Below, piece by piece: positions 17,322-27,036 of a stretch of DNA of 64,000 nt. Source of the DNA: Costertonia aggregata (GTDB lineage Bacteria; Bacteroidota; Bacteroidia; Flavobacteriales; Flavobacteriaceae); NCBI RefSeq assembly GCF_013402795.1, contig NZ_CP058595.1:2327848-2391847 (forward strand). Direction: 5' to 3'. The position numbers were made by a program, and so were the translations under genes. Positions within the stretch are counted from its first letter, which is position 1. Each line of letters starts with the position of its first letter. A model generated the notes under the pieces. That model ran no database searches and was not told the DNA's origin. It saw only the letters and a program-made list of their open reading frames with translations.

Positions 17322-18884
17322 ATGGCCGACACTGTCAAATTACCTTATCAAAAAGAACTTTTTGGACATCCAGTAGGGCTATATGTTCTTTTCTTTACTG
17401 AAATGTGGGAACGATTTTCCTACTACGGTATGAGAGCGTTACTTGTGCTGTACATGACTGCTGAAACTTTAAAAGGAGAACAAAGCGGCCTAGGTTGGAC
17501 AGAAGGTGAAGCCATAGCCCTGTATGGCTGGTACACAATGTTGGTTTATCTCATGAGTATTCCCGGAGGGTTTATAGCGGATAGGTTGATCGGACAAAAG
17601 AAGGCAGTAACCATTGGGGCGTTATTGTTAACGGCTGGTCATGGTGTTTTGGCTATTGATGCTATTTGGGCCTATTACACTGGTCTAGGTTTGGTTATAC
17701 TCGGTGTCGGAATGTTAAAGCCAAACATTTCGACTATGGTAGGTGGGCTTTACAAACAGAATGATATTAGAAGGGATAAAGGTTTTAGTATATTTTATGT
17801 TGGCATTAACCTGGGTTCTTTTACCGCTTCGCTATCGGTTGGTCTAGTAGCCTCGGTATATGGTTGGCATTACGGTTTTGGACTCGCCGGTATCGGCATG
17901 TTGCTGGGCTTGTTGGTATACCTATATGGGCAACGTTTTTTGGTACAGGTTGGTAATGTTCCGACCATTGAAGAGAAATCGAATGATATAAGTATCGGGA
18001 CACTTCTTTCCCAATTGTTGAAATCACCTTTACAGCTGGGTATTGTAATTGCTATTATCGCCTATGCCGTATATTCTGGTTTAACTTATAATGGAAATGA
18101 TAGTTGGGGCTTTGCGATTCTTTACATATTCCTTGCTTTTGTTACAGGAATGATGATGATGATCTATAAAAATTTAAATGGTCAAGTTGAAAAAGATAGA
18201 TACGTGGTATTGCTGCTGTCTTTATTGATGGTCATCGTGTTTTGGGGTTGTTTTGAACAAATGGGCGGACTCATGAATTTGTACGCCGAACAAAAAACAG
18301 ATAGGATGTTATTCGGTTGGGAAGTGCCCGCTGCATGGTTTCAAGGGGCCAATGCTGGATTCATAATTTTATTTTCGGTCTTTGTTGCAAATATCTGGGC
18401 GAAAAGAAAGCTAAAGGGAAAAGCGGCCGACTCCTTATTTAAAATGGCTACCGGTGTCATCATTATGGGTATTGGTTTTGTTTACATGGTATTTGCTTCA
18501 ATGGAATATGAGAACAATGGCAGTTCTGCTATGTATTGGTTGGTCTTGGCCTACTTCTTTCACACTATGGGGGAATTATGTTTATCGCCTGTTTCATTAT
18601 CCTTTTTCACAAAACTTGCACCAGCTCGTTACATGGCACTTATGATGGGAGTGTACTGGGCGGCGACAGGCTTGGGCAATAAGGTGGCAGGAGTTATCGG
18701 CGAAAGTGCATCCAAAGCTGGTGAATTGAATGTATTTGGAGGTTTGTTCATCTTTGCCGTACTTTTTGGCATACTGGTGCTTCTTTTTATTAAACCATTA
18801 AGAAGGCTGACACATGGTGCTGAGGATAAGGAAACCATTATACGGGACAATCAGACCGAAGGTTTTGAACTATCGGATCACTAG
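17322..18884 (+). CDS. POT/PTR2 family proton-coupled peptide transporter
   Basis: A 520-residue major-facilitator protein with about 12-14 membrane helices. The first helix has the POT hallmark FFTEMWERFSYYGMRALL (residues 25-42, containing the ExxER proton-coupling motif), and the middle has FSIFYVGINLGSF, the PTR2 signature. It takes up di- and tripeptides with protons across the inner membrane. It follows the DPP4-like peptidase closely on the same strand, and the two form a clear peptide-scavenging pair. Its stop TAG directly abuts the stop of the convergent comEC gene inside CTAGCTAG. Confidence 0.94.
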   Translation: MADTVKLPYQKELFGHPVGLYVLFFTEMWERFSYYGMRALLVLYMTAETLKGEQSGLGWTEGEAIALYGWYTMLVYLMSIPGGFIADRLIGQKKAVTIGALLLTAGHGVLAIDAIWAYYTGLGLVILGVGMLKPNISTMVGGLYKQNDIRRDKGFSIFYVGINLGSFTASLSVGLVASVYGWHYGFGLAGIGMLLGLLVYLYGQRFLVQVGNVPTIEEKSNDISIGTLLSQLLKSPLQLGIVIAIIAYAVYSGLTYNGNDSWGFAILYIFLAFVTGMMMMIYKNLNGQVEKDRYVVLLLSLLMVIVFWGCFEQMGGLMNLYAEQKTDRMLFGWEVPAAWFQGANAGFIILFSVFVANIWAKRKLKGKAADSLFKMATGVIIMGIGFVYMVFASMEYENNGSSAMYWLVLAYFFHTMGELCLSPVSLSFFTKLAPARYMALMMGVYWAATGLGNKVAGVIGESASKAGELNVFGGLFIFAVLFGILVLLFIKPLRRLTHGAEDKETIIRDNQTEGFELSDH

Positions 18885-20912
18885 CTAGTTCTGTTTAAAA
18901 TAAAACGCACCGTCTCTACCGGTGTAGTGAAAAGGCACATTTCTCTGCGTACAGGTTTGCTCCCAACGCTTGATATAGCTTTTATAGTTGCTGCCATCGG
19001 CTATAATATATTTGGGCTGTACCGAATCTAGGACTCTTTCCAGATTGATTTTTGGGGATTGGGTCAATATAAGGTAGTCTGTTTTTTTTAATTGGGGAGG
19101 ATAAATTACGGCGCTATCCAGCGTCAAGATTTTTTTATCGGTAAAGGTATAGCTGTTTTGTATTTTGGAAAATCTGATTTTATCTATACGCTCCCCGATG
19201 CTATAGTCGGACAATATTCTATGTTCTTCGGTTATAGTATCCCGACTAAATACTTGTGCACTATCCCCTTGCCTATAAATCAAGATACTGTTTTTGTTTT
19301 GATGCAACAAAACAAGTGTATCCTTTTCGTTATTTTGATATGACGTGTAAAATGTCCAAAATTGAAACCCGATAACTACCGATAAGAAAATGGCCCACTT
19401 TTTAAAAGAAGCTTTTGATAAAGCAAGTACTAGGCAGATAATCAATAAGTAGCTAATACATAATTGTACGATATCAAATGAAATGTTTTTAAAAATAAAA
19501 GTTTCCTGTTGGGCCACCCAGGCGATTATGGCATTCATCGTTTTTATCATAAAATCATAGGCAAAAACAACAAAAGGCGGTAAAAAATCAAATAGCGAAA
19601 GCATAATGATTAAAATGCCTGTTCCCAAAATCAAGCCCAAAAAAGGAACGACCAAAAGATTGGATATAAAGAACAATCCCGGAAATTGATGAAAATAGAA
19701 AAGACTTACAGGCAAAACACCCAATTGTGCTGCGACACTTACAGCTAATAATTGCCATACTTTTCTAATGAAAATATTTTTGGGGAACCATGATTTTTGT
19801 AAAAGGGGATATATCCAAATAATGGCGAAAACGGCGGCATAACTCATCTGAAAACCTACCTGAAAAAGTAACAAGGGATTGATGAACAACAAAATTGCGA
19901 ACATAGATAATGCCAAAATATTGAAGGTATTACTGGGCCTGTTCAAGTATAGGGCGTAAGCCACAAATGAAAACATGGTAACGGCACGAACTACTGAAGC
20001 CGAAAGTCCTGCAAGAAAGGCGAACCCCCAAAGTAAAATGACCACTGTAATGAGTTTAATGGTTTTTCCCTTGGGCAAAAGCTCTAGCGGTTTCAGGAAA
20101 AATTGGAGAATAAACAACACTATCCCGATATGTAATCCAGAAACTGCCAAAATATGTACCGCTCCTGCATTCTTGTAATTGGTATAGGTAGCTTCTGAAA
20201 TATCGTTTCGTTGCCCCAAAAGTAATGCTTTGATAACCCCAAGTTCGTCTTTACCAAAGTCGGCCGATTCAAGTTTTGAAATAATATGGTTTCTGGCCTT
20301 AGCAGCAATTCCCAATATCGTAGTCGATGCTTGTTTTCCAAGTACATAATTAGAATTTTGTATACGTATTTCGTGGTATACCCCTAATTTTTTCATGTAA
20401 TCGGCATAATCAAATTGATGTGGATTTAAAGCAGGTCTTATGCTCTTGATTTCTGCATATACAATCAACTCATCATCTATCTTCAATAAATTTTGAGAAG
20501 AATCCTTCTTGATATTGAGCATTAATTTTCCATCAACTTGTAGCGAGTCCAAATGCCGAACGGCAACGATATATCTATCTGAAAAGGTATTGGCCTTTAA
20601 AACTTCCTTGACTTTTACGCTCCAAACGTGTGAGCCTCTAAAATCGTTTTTTGTATAATGGGCAAACCTGTTTTTAGGTTGTGCGTATGATATACATAGC
20701 ACACCTAAACAAGTAATCGTGGCACAGGCAAAAACCCCAAAACCAATTGATTTCGTATTCTTTGTGCCAAAATAGAAAAAGACCAGTACTGAAAACGAGA
20801 CCAAGACCGTGATAAGCGACGGTATGAGTGAGATATCAAGATAAAAACCCACCAAGATACCTAAAACCAAAAATAAAGTAAGCTTTATGGGAATAAATCG
20901 CAGAAGTCCCAT
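18885..20912 (-). CDS. comEC: ComEC/Rec2 family DNA-uptake protein
   Basis: A 675-residue polytopic membrane protein. An N-terminal part with three helices and a small beta domain (DUF4131-like, about 1-200) precedes the Competence domain (about 215-490), which contains the family motif AVSGLHIGIV (about residue 255). The C-terminal 170 residues have no recognisable metallo-beta-lactamase HxHxDH motif, as in many Bacteroidota versions. ComEC forms the channel for single-stranded DNA entry in transformation. Whether this organism is competent cannot be told from here. Its start ATG directly follows the stop of the NlpC/P60 gene (TAAATG). Confidence 0.9.
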   Translation of the reverse strand: MGLLRFIPIKLTLFLVLGILVGFYLDISLIPSLITVLVSFSVLVFFYFGTKNTKSIGFGVFACATITCLGVLCISYAQPKNRFAHYTKNDFRGSHVWSVKVKEVLKANTFSDRYIVAVRHLDSLQVDGKLMLNIKKDSSQNLLKIDDELIVYAEIKSIRPALNPHQFDYADYMKKLGVYHEIRIQNSNYVLGKQASTTILGIAAKARNHIISKLESADFGKDELGVIKALLLGQRNDISEATYTNYKNAGAVHILAVSGLHIGIVLFILQFFLKPLELLPKGKTIKLITVVILLWGFAFLAGLSASVVRAVTMFSFVAYALYLNRPSNTFNILALSMFAILLFINPLLLFQVGFQMSYAAVFAIIWIYPLLQKSWFPKNIFIRKVWQLLAVSVAAQLGVLPVSLFYFHQFPGLFFISNLLVVPFLGLILGTGILIIMLSLFDFLPPFVVFAYDFMIKTMNAIIAWVAQQETFIFKNISFDIVQLCISYLLIICLVLALSKASFKKWAIFLSVVIGFQFWTFYTSYQNNEKDTLVLLHQNKNSILIYRQGDSAQVFSRDTITEEHRILSDYSIGERIDKIRFSKIQNSYTFTDKKILTLDSAVIYPPQLKKTDYLILTQSPKINLERVLDSVQPKYIIADGSNYKSYIKRWEQTCTQRNVPFHYTGRDGAFYFKQN

Positions 20913-21464
20913 TTAAAGGATTCTCGTAGCTTTCACAAAAGCATAGTTCCAATACCCCTCTCGCAAAGAGGAAACAATTACACCTCTTGAGGTTGATGCA
21001 TGTATGAACTTTATATCGTTGTCCTCTACGGAAACTACCAACCCTACATGGTTTACCCGTTTTCTTGATTTACCTGTTTTGAAGAATAATAAATCCCCTT
21101 TGACAACCTTATTGACCTTTATGCGTTTGCCTTCCTCGGCCATTTGGTACGATATTCTAGGTAAGGCAATATCGTGTTCTCCAAAGGAAACGTACAAAAG
21201 ACCCGAACAATCCATACCTTTTCGCGTGGTGCCCCCAAACTTGTAACGCGTTCCGGAAAAGGTAAGGGCCGTATTTATGATATCATCTGCTTTGTTAAGC
21301 GATATGTTGCCCTCTGGGCTTTTTGGGGTACTGTCGTTTTCTGACGTTTCTTCAGGTGTGCCTTCCACGGTAACTTTTCGCTCCTTGCCATAGCTGGTCT
21401 TCTTTTTGATGGCACCACAACTGCAAATAAAAAGTACGAGAAAAAAACAACTGATTTTACGCAT
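20913..21464 (-). CDS. NlpC/P60 (C40) peptidase lipoprotein
   Basis: A 183-residue lipoprotein: the signal FLVLFICSC gives lipidated Cys16, then a linker and an NlpC/P60 domain. The triad is Cys86 in MDCSGL, His139 in NHVGLVV and His155 in FIHAST. Such enzymes cut stem peptides of peptidoglycan in the periplasm. A TTG further upstream at 21474-21476 would add only four residues, so the ATG at 21462-21464 is chosen. It lies directly upstream of comEC with no gap, and downstream of lpxB on the same strand. Confidence 0.92.
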   Translation of the reverse strand: MRKISCFFLVLFICSCGAIKKKTSYGKERKVTVEGTPEETSENDSTPKSPEGNISLNKADDIINTALTFSGTRYKFGGTTRKGMDCSGLLYVSFGEHDIALPRISYQMAEEGKRIKVNKVVKGDLLFFKTGKSRKRVNHVGLVVSVEDNDIKFIHASTSRGVIVSSLREGYWNYAFVKATRIL

Positions 21465-21523
21465 GGGCCAAGGCAAAGAAGTTACTTGGATATCAAAATT
21501 AAATAAATAATTTGATTTTTATG

Positions 21524-22648
21524 TTAAAGAGGTTTTTGTAGACTCTTGTAGATTAAAGTTGCCGCTGTTTTGCTGGCACCCTTACCGCCCAATTTCTTTT
21601 CAAGTTCTTCGTAGGCTTTCAGCATAGTTTGCCGATGCGGGCCATCAACAATTTTTAACAGTTCGGTTTTTAGATTTTTTGTATTCAACTCGTTTTGAAT
21701 CAGTTCTTTCACTACTTCTCTATTCATTATCAAATTGACCAAAGAGATAAAATCCAAAGTGATGATCCGTTTTGCGATTTGATAGGATATCCAATTGGCC
21801 CTATAACAAACTACTTGCGGTACTTTAAAAATAGCGGTTTCTAAAGTCGCTGTGCCACTGGTGACCAATGCGGCATGGGAAATACTGAGGATATCATAAG
21901 TTTTGTTAGAGACGAACCCTACGTTGGGATTTTTTAAAAAATCCGTATAAAACCCTTTTTCAAGACTAGGGGCACCAGCTATCACAAATTGATAATCGGG
22001 AAAAGCATGAACTACCGAGAGCATTAAGGATAGCATTTTTTGTACTTCTTGTTTACGGCTACCTGGCAATAATGCGATGATTGGTTTTTTAGGGTCCAAC
22101 TGATATTCGTTTTTGAACGATATCGGATTAATTTCAGGTCTATTGGTTATGGCATCTATTAAAGGGTGGCCTACAAAATGAACCGGAAAATCATGTTTTT
22201 TCTCATAGAATTCCTTTTCAAAAGGTAGGATGACATACATGGCATCAATATCACGTTTTATTTTTTTGATACGACCTTCCCTCGAGGCCCAAATTTGAGG
22301 CGAAATATAGTAATTGGTACGAAAACCGTTTTCTTTTGCCCATTTGGCAATGCGTAGATTAAAGCCGGAATAATCTATGAATATCAATACGTTCGGATTA
22401 AAACCCGCAATATCATGCTTGCAGAATTTAATGTTTTTGAATATCGCTTTAAGGTTAAAAAGCACTTCTAAAAACCCCATAAATGCCAGTTCTTTATAAT
22501 GCTTTACCAGGTTTCCTCCGGCATTTTGCATCAAATCCCCGCCCCAACATCGTATTTGGGCATCCGCATCAACCGCCTTTATCGCCTTGATAAGGTTAGA
22601 GCCATGTAAATCTCCCGATGCTTCGCCTGCTATGATATAATATTTCAC
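21524..22648 (-). CDS. lpxB: Lipid-A-disaccharide synthase
   Basis: A 374-residue GT19 glycosyltransferase that joins two UDP-activated acyl-glucosamines to form the lipid A disaccharide at the inner membrane. It begins YYIIAGEASGDLHGSNLI and has the characteristic segments CWGGDLMQNAGG, VGHPLID, ALLPGSRKQEV, SGTATLETAIF and QVVCYRANW. Length is normal. It stands in a minus-strand run with surE and a small membrane protein upstream and the NlpC/P60 peptidase 60 bases downstream, all envelope genes apart from SurE. Confidence 0.96.
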   Translation of the reverse strand: MKYYIIAGEASGDLHGSNLIKAIKAVDADAQIRCWGGDLMQNAGGNLVKHYKELAFMGFLEVLFNLKAIFKNIKFCKHDIAGFNPNVLIFIDYSGFNLRIAKWAKENGFRTNYYISPQIWASREGRIKKIKRDIDAMYVILPFEKEFYEKKHDFPVHFVGHPLIDAITNRPEINPISFKNEYQLDPKKPIIALLPGSRKQEVQKMLSLMLSVVHAFPDYQFVIAGAPSLEKGFYTDFLKNPNVGFVSNKTYDILSISHAALVTSGTATLETAIFKVPQVVCYRANWISYQIAKRIITLDFISLVNLIMNREVVKELIQNELNTKNLKTELLKIVDGPHRQTMLKAYEELEKKLGGKGASKTAATLIYKSLQKPL

Positions 22649-22703
22649 CCGTACTTTATAAATTGATAGTTCGTGCGTTTATGGTTTTTTTTGATATGAA
22701 ATC

Positions 22704-23006
22704 TCAAAATACTTTGTAATAAAGAATTGCCAGTGCGGTAATCATGGTTGCAATCAACACGCCCCTTGCCCTGTAATCCCTTTTGATTTTTAAAAATCCA
22801 AAAAAGGCAATGAGGTTAAGAATAGCCCCCAAAGCTAAAAGACTTCCCACATGTTCCTGTTCAATAGCTGCTTTAAAGGTCTCAGCGATGCCAAAATCCG
22901 AGAATAGTAAAATGTATAAAAGTGTACCGATAGTATTTGCAATAATACCCACGACAAAGCCGATAAGTATTTCTTTTTTGGTATTTGGTCTTGTATTTAT
23001 TTTCAT
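22704..23006 (-). CDS. Small three-helix membrane protein between surE and lpxB
   Basis: A 100-residue inner-membrane protein with three hydrophobic segments (about 13-33, 54-72 and 82-97) and a basic N-terminus. It sits 27 bases after surE and 55 bases before lpxB on the same strand, so it is probably co-transcribed with them. I do not recognise the family. The pattern of a short linker (AETFKAAIEQEHVGSL) between helices 1 and 2 carries no catalytic motif. Confidence 0.78.
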   Translation of the reverse strand: MKINTRPNTKKEILIGFVVGIIANTIGTLLYILLFSDFGIAETFKAAIEQEHVGSLLALGAILNLIAFFGFLKIKRDYRARGVLIATMITALAILYYKVF

Positions 23007-23033
23007 TTAGTTTTTGTATTTATTTTTGGGCGA

Positions 23034-23807
23034 TCAAACGTCCCAGGAATTTAATTCTTGTATAACATGGTGTGCGGTCAAATCAAATTGGGTGGGTACT
23101 ACGGAGACGTAACCGTTGGCCAATGCCCATTCATCGGTGTCTTCCCCTTTGTCCAGCAATTCAAACTCACCGGTAAGCCAATAGTAGTCTTTTCCCATTG
23201 GACTGGTGCGCTTATCGAATTTTTCTTTCCAGTTAGCTCTGGCTTGCCTACATATTTTTATCCCTTTTATTTTTTTGACCTCTAATTTTGGAATATTTAC
23301 GTTCAGCACTACGCCTTTGGGTATGCCGTTTTTTAACGCCTCTTTTACTATGGTTTGCACAAATTCTTTAGAAGCTGAAAAATCAGCTTCCCAAGCGTAG
23401 TCGCAAAGTGAAAAGCCGATAGCGGGCACTCCTTCGATACCGGCTTCGATAGCGGCACTCATTGTGCCGGAATATATTACGTTGATCGATGCATTGGATC
23501 CATGGTTTATACCGCTTATGCAGATATCAGGTTTTCTGTCCAGTATTTCTTGAAGCCCTAGTTTTACGCAATCGGCAGGAGTTCCGCTACAGCTGTATTC
23601 CTCCGGGGCACCGGCTTCTACATCTACTATCATTTTTTTGGAATATAACGTGTCGTTTATGGTAATGGCATGGCCCATACCCGATTGCGGACTATCCGGG
23701 GCCACGACTACCACATCACCTATTTCTTTCATGAATTTGATCAGTGAGCGCAGTCCTGGAGCTGTGATTCCATCATCGTTGGTAACTAAAATCAAAGGTT
23801 TTTGCAT
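23034..23807 (-). CDS. surE: 5'-nucleotidase SurE
   Basis: A 257-residue metal-dependent phosphatase that removes phosphate from nucleoside monophosphates. The N-terminus ILVTNDDGITAPG holds the two adjacent metal-binding aspartates; SGMGHAIT supplies the mobile active-site loop, and GTPADCVKLGL and SGINHGSN complete the metal site. The open frame extends to 23828, but a promoter -7 box occupies 23826-23833, so the ATG at 23805-23807 is the start. It heads the surE, small membrane protein, lpxB run. Confidence 0.96.
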   Translation of the reverse strand: MQKPLILVTNDDGITAPGLRSLIKFMKEIGDVVVVAPDSPQSGMGHAITINDTLYSKKMIVDVEAGAPEEYSCSGTPADCVKLGLQEILDRKPDICISGINHGSNASINVIYSGTMSAAIEAGIEGVPAIGFSLCDYAWEADFSASKEFVQTIVKEALKNGIPKGVVLNVNIPKLEVKKIKGIKICRQARANWKEKFDKRTSPMGKDYYWLTGEFELLDKGEDTDEWALANGYVSVVPTQFDLTAHHVIQELNSWDV

Positions 23808-23825
23808 TCCATATAATTTATGTTG

Positions 23826-23833
23826 CAAAAGTA
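23826..23833 (-). promoter_or_regulatory. Candidate -7 element of surE
   Basis: Minus-strand bases TACTTTTG match TAnnTTTG exactly. Expected transcription start near 23820 leaves a leader of about 13 bases before the surE ATG. No clear -33 TTG. Confidence 0.5.
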
Positions 23834-24051
23834 CGTTTTTATAGTGTTTATAACGTATGGCTGTTTATTTTTGAATAGTTACGTTTAACAAAAAATTAAT
23901 TTCCCGATAGTATACTGGCATGATTTTTTCAGTATCTTGTAGAATTAAGTTCAGTGTAAAAAAATAACGGATTTGCAATACAATTTATAGTCTGCTTAAA
24001 CTGTTTTTTAGTATTGCTTTTACGATTCATTAATACAATTAACATCATCAG

Positions 24052-26154
24052 ATGAAAAAAAACTTAGCCTTAGGTCTACTTACCGTTTTGATCGCTGTTG
24101 CCTCATGCAGCTTTACCAATAAATCGTTTGAACTCAATGACAAGGATAAACTTTTGTTGGACCTCATATCCTATGTTTTGGAAAAAGGCCACTATGAGCC
24201 CAAGGCTATTAATGACGATTTTTCGGTAAACGTTTTTGAGGATTTTATTGATGTTTTGGATCCAACGAAGCGATACTTTTTGGAAGGAGACATAAAGGAA
24301 TTTGAAAAATACAAGTTTCAAATAGATGACCAAATAAAGAATACCGAGATCGATTTCTTTAATCTGGTTTACGATAGATTGATGGAAAGAATGGATGATG
24401 CCAAGAAGATATATAAAGAGGTGCTGGACAGGCCTTTTGATTATTCGGCCAAAGAAACCATCAATATAAAATATGATGAAGAGCCTTTTGCCGCTTCCAA
24501 AAAAGAGCTGAAAGAACGTTGGAGAAAGCAATTGAAATATGCGACTTTGGGCACATACGACTCCAAACTCGAGAATAAAGACAATACATTGTCCTTAAAG
24601 GAAGCCGAGAAAACTTCGCGTGAATCTACCAAAAAAACATTGGACGAATTCTTTGATTTCGTAGATGACCTGCAACGTAAAGATTGGTTTGTACAATACA
24701 TCAATACCATTGTTGACGAATTTGACCCACATACTTTTTATTTTGCGCCCGAGGACAAAGAAAAGTTTGATACCAGCATGTCCGGTAAGTTTGAAGGCAT
24801 TGGTGCACGTTTACAGAAAAAGGCCGAAGGTGCTAAAATTACCGATATCATTTCTGGGGGGCCGGTTTGGAGAGACGGTAGGTTAGAAGTTGGCGACCTT
24901 ATCATAAAAGTGGGTCAAAAAGGAGAGGAACCCATTGATATTGTTGGTATGCGTTTAGACGATGCCATAAAAATGATAAAAGGCCCTGAAGGAACAGTGG
25001 TAGATTTGACCGTTAGAAAAATTGATGGCTCCAAAGAGACCATCTCTTTGACCAGGGATGTGGTAGAGTTGGAAGAATCATATGCCAAATCGGCCAACAT
25101 TATCAAGGGCAATAAGAAATATGGCATCATAAATCTGCCTAAATTTTATGTAGATTTTGATGATTATAGCGAAAGAAATGCAGCAACCGATGTTGCCAAA
25201 GAAGTAGAACGCCTTAAAGAAGAAGGCATGGAAGGCTTGGTGTTGGATCTTCGCGATAATGGTGGCGGTTCATTAAAGACCGTTGTTGAAATGGCCGGAC
25301 TTTTTATCAAAGATGGTCCCGTGGTACAAGTGCGTTCTAGCGGTGAGGGTAAAGATGTGTATGATGACAAAGATGAACGTATACAATGGGACGGCCCCTT
25401 GGTAATTTTGGTAAACGAGCTATCGGCTTCTGCATCCGAAATATTGGCGGCGGCCATGCAAGATTACAAACGTGCTATCGTAATCGGCAGTAAACAAACC
25501 TTCGGTAAAGGAACGGTACAGAATGTGATACCGTTGGATAACATAGTTCGCAGCAACGAACACGGTGATTTGGGCGCAATAAAGCTGACCACTCAAAAAT
25601 TTTATCGAATAAACGGCGGATCTACACAATTGGAAGGGGTAAAAAGTGATGTTGTGGTACCGGACAAGTACAGTTATATCGACTTAGGGGAGCGCGATCA
25701 GGAAAACCCACTTTCTTGGGATAAAATAACCCCTGCCGATTATGAGCCATGGGATGGTTATATTGACTATGACAAGACCATTGCCAACAGTAAAAAGCGA
25801 ATGGCATCAAACCCTCAAATAAAACTTATCGAAGAAAACGCAAAGTGGATAAAATCCGAACAAGATGAAACGGTTATCTCACTTAACTATGATATCTATA
25901 AGAAAGAGTATCAAAAGGATAGGGAAAAATCGGATTACTTTAAGCAGATCAATCAATATGATTCCCGGCTTACATTCGAGTCGCTCAAATATGAGCAGGA
26001 ATTGTTCACAAAAGACTCCGTTCTTCGTGAAAAACGTGACCGTTGGCATGTTAATCTGGCCAAAGACGTGTATGTTGAGGAAGCGGTAAATGTTCTACAA
26101 GACTTAAAAATGAACAATATCAAAAATGGAAAATTGGCAAGCGTAAAAGGATAA
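24052..26154 (+). CDS. prc: Carboxy-terminal (tail-specific) processing protease, S41 family
   Basis: A 700-residue periplasmic protease. The signal ends at ASCS (a probable lipoprotein), followed by the N-terminal helical domain, a PDZ domain (about 240-330, GIGARLQKKAEGAKITDIISGGP), and the S41 catalytic domain with NELSASASEILAAAMQDY (catalytic Ser460) and TFGKGTVQ (Lys486), then a DUF3340-like C-terminal part. It degrades proteins from their C-terminal tail. It is a single gene with a strong terminator at 26178-26213. The 220-base region before it has no clear -33/-7 pair. Confidence 0.95.
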   Translation: MKKNLALGLLTVLIAVASCSFTNKSFELNDKDKLLLDLISYVLEKGHYEPKAINDDFSVNVFEDFIDVLDPTKRYFLEGDIKEFEKYKFQIDDQIKNTEIDFFNLVYDRLMERMDDAKKIYKEVLDRPFDYSAKETINIKYDEEPFAASKKELKERWRKQLKYATLGTYDSKLENKDNTLSLKEAEKTSRESTKKTLDEFFDFVDDLQRKDWFVQYINTIVDEFDPHTFYFAPEDKEKFDTSMSGKFEGIGARLQKKAEGAKITDIISGGPVWRDGRLEVGDLIIKVGQKGEEPIDIVGMRLDDAIKMIKGPEGTVVDLTVRKIDGSKETISLTRDVVELEESYAKSANIIKGNKKYGIINLPKFYVDFDDYSERNAATDVAKEVERLKEEGMEGLVLDLRDNGGGSLKTVVEMAGLFIKDGPVVQVRSSGEGKDVYDDKDERIQWDGPLVILVNELSASASEILAAAMQDYKRAIVIGSKQTFGKGTVQNVIPLDNIVRSNEHGDLGAIKLTTQKFYRINGGSTQLEGVKSDVVVPDKYSYIDLGERDQENPLSWDKITPADYEPWDGYIDYDKTIANSKKRMASNPQIKLIEENAKWIKSEQDETVISLNYDIYKKEYQKDREKSDYFKQINQYDSRLTFESLKYEQELFTKDSVLREKRDRWHVNLAKDVYVEEAVNVLQDLKMNNIKNGKLASVKG

Positions 26155-26177
26155 AGAATTGTATTAGATGATTATAT

Positions 26178-26213
26178 AGCCCTAACTTAAATAAAAGTTA
26201 GGGCTTTGTTTTT
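26178..26213 (+). terminator. Rho-independent terminator after the tail-specific protease
   Basis: Eleven-base stem AGCCCTAACTT/AAGTTAGGGCT with a six-base loop followed by TTGTTTTT. Confidence 0.93.
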
Positions 26214-26229
26214 AAAAACAACTTTGTGA

Positions 26230-27036
26230 ATGAAAAGAAGAAATGTCTATACGCTATTGATTTTAGTATGTATTGTAGGTTTTTGGTTGTTCGAGAATTT
26301 TTATACACCAGATACGTATTCTGATACCACGGCTGATCAAACAGGTTTTAAAAGGGCAATGTTAAACAAACTAATGCCTACGTCCACAACAGGTGCCATT
26401 GTTTCGCACAATTACTACATGTTATCCTATAACGAACCTTATGAACAGGCAGAATGGGTGGCCTATTACCTAAAACGGGAACATTTGACCAATGACGATA
26501 GAAAACGCCCTTATTTTATCGAAGATCCAAAAGTAAAGACAAAATCTGCAGATTGGCGTAATTACAAGGGCTCAGGTTATGATAGGGGGCATTTGTGCCC
26601 AGCGGGTGACAGGCGTTTTTCCGAGCAGGCCTACAATGAAACTTTCTACACGAGCAACATTAGTCCGCAGAATAGGGAATTCAATGCAGGGGTCTGGAAC
26701 CGATTGGAGATGCAAACAAGGTTTTGGGCAAAGCAGCATGGGGAACTTTTGGTAGTTACAGGGGGTGTTCTAGAAAAAGGGCTTGAAGAAATTGGTGAGG
26801 AAGATGTTGATGTACCCCAATATTTTTACAAGGTTATTTCAAGGGGGAAAGGAAACAACATCAAAGCCGTAGGATTCTTGATGCGGAATGCACCCAGTGA
26901 TATATTCTTGGAAAGCTTTTTAGTACCTATTGATGTTATCGAAAAAAAAACGGGGATAGACTTTTTTCCGAACTTGTCGGATGGTCAACAAAGCGATTTG
27001 GAGGGTTCTGTAAAGAAATCAGGTTGGGAATTCTAA
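26230..27036 (+). CDS. Membrane-anchored or secreted DNA/RNA non-specific endonuclease
   Basis: A 268-residue beta-beta-alpha-Me nuclease. An N-terminal hydrophobic segment (residues 8-20) exports or anchors it. The catalytic motif DRGH (118-121, general base His121) is followed by NISPQ and the metal-binding Asn152 in NREFNAGVWNRLE. It should degrade DNA and RNA outside the cytoplasm, for nutrient uptake or defence; nothing in the context selects between these. No inhibitor gene is adjacent, as expected for an exported enzyme. Its 3' end overlaps the convergent rodA gene by 4 bases. Confidence 0.93.
   Translation: MKRRNVYTLLILVCIVGFWLFENFYTPDTYSDTTADQTGFKRAMLNKLMPTSTTGAIVSHNYYMLSYNEPYEQAEWVAYYLKREHLTNDDRKRPYFIEDPKVKTKSADWRNYKGSGYDRGHLCPAGDRRFSEQAYNETFYTSNISPQNREFNAGVWNRLEMQTRFWAKQHGELLVVTGGVLEKGLEEIGEEDVDVPQYFYKVISRGKGNNIKAVGFLMRNAPSDIFLESFLVPIDVIEKKTGIDFFPNLSDGQQSDLEGSVKKSGWEF

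Noticed and set aside
23866-23873. TATTTTTG as a promoter for the tail-specific protease
   Set aside because: It matches TAnnTTTG but lacks an upstream TTG, would leave a leader of about 175 bases, and such matches arise by chance in this AT-rich gap.
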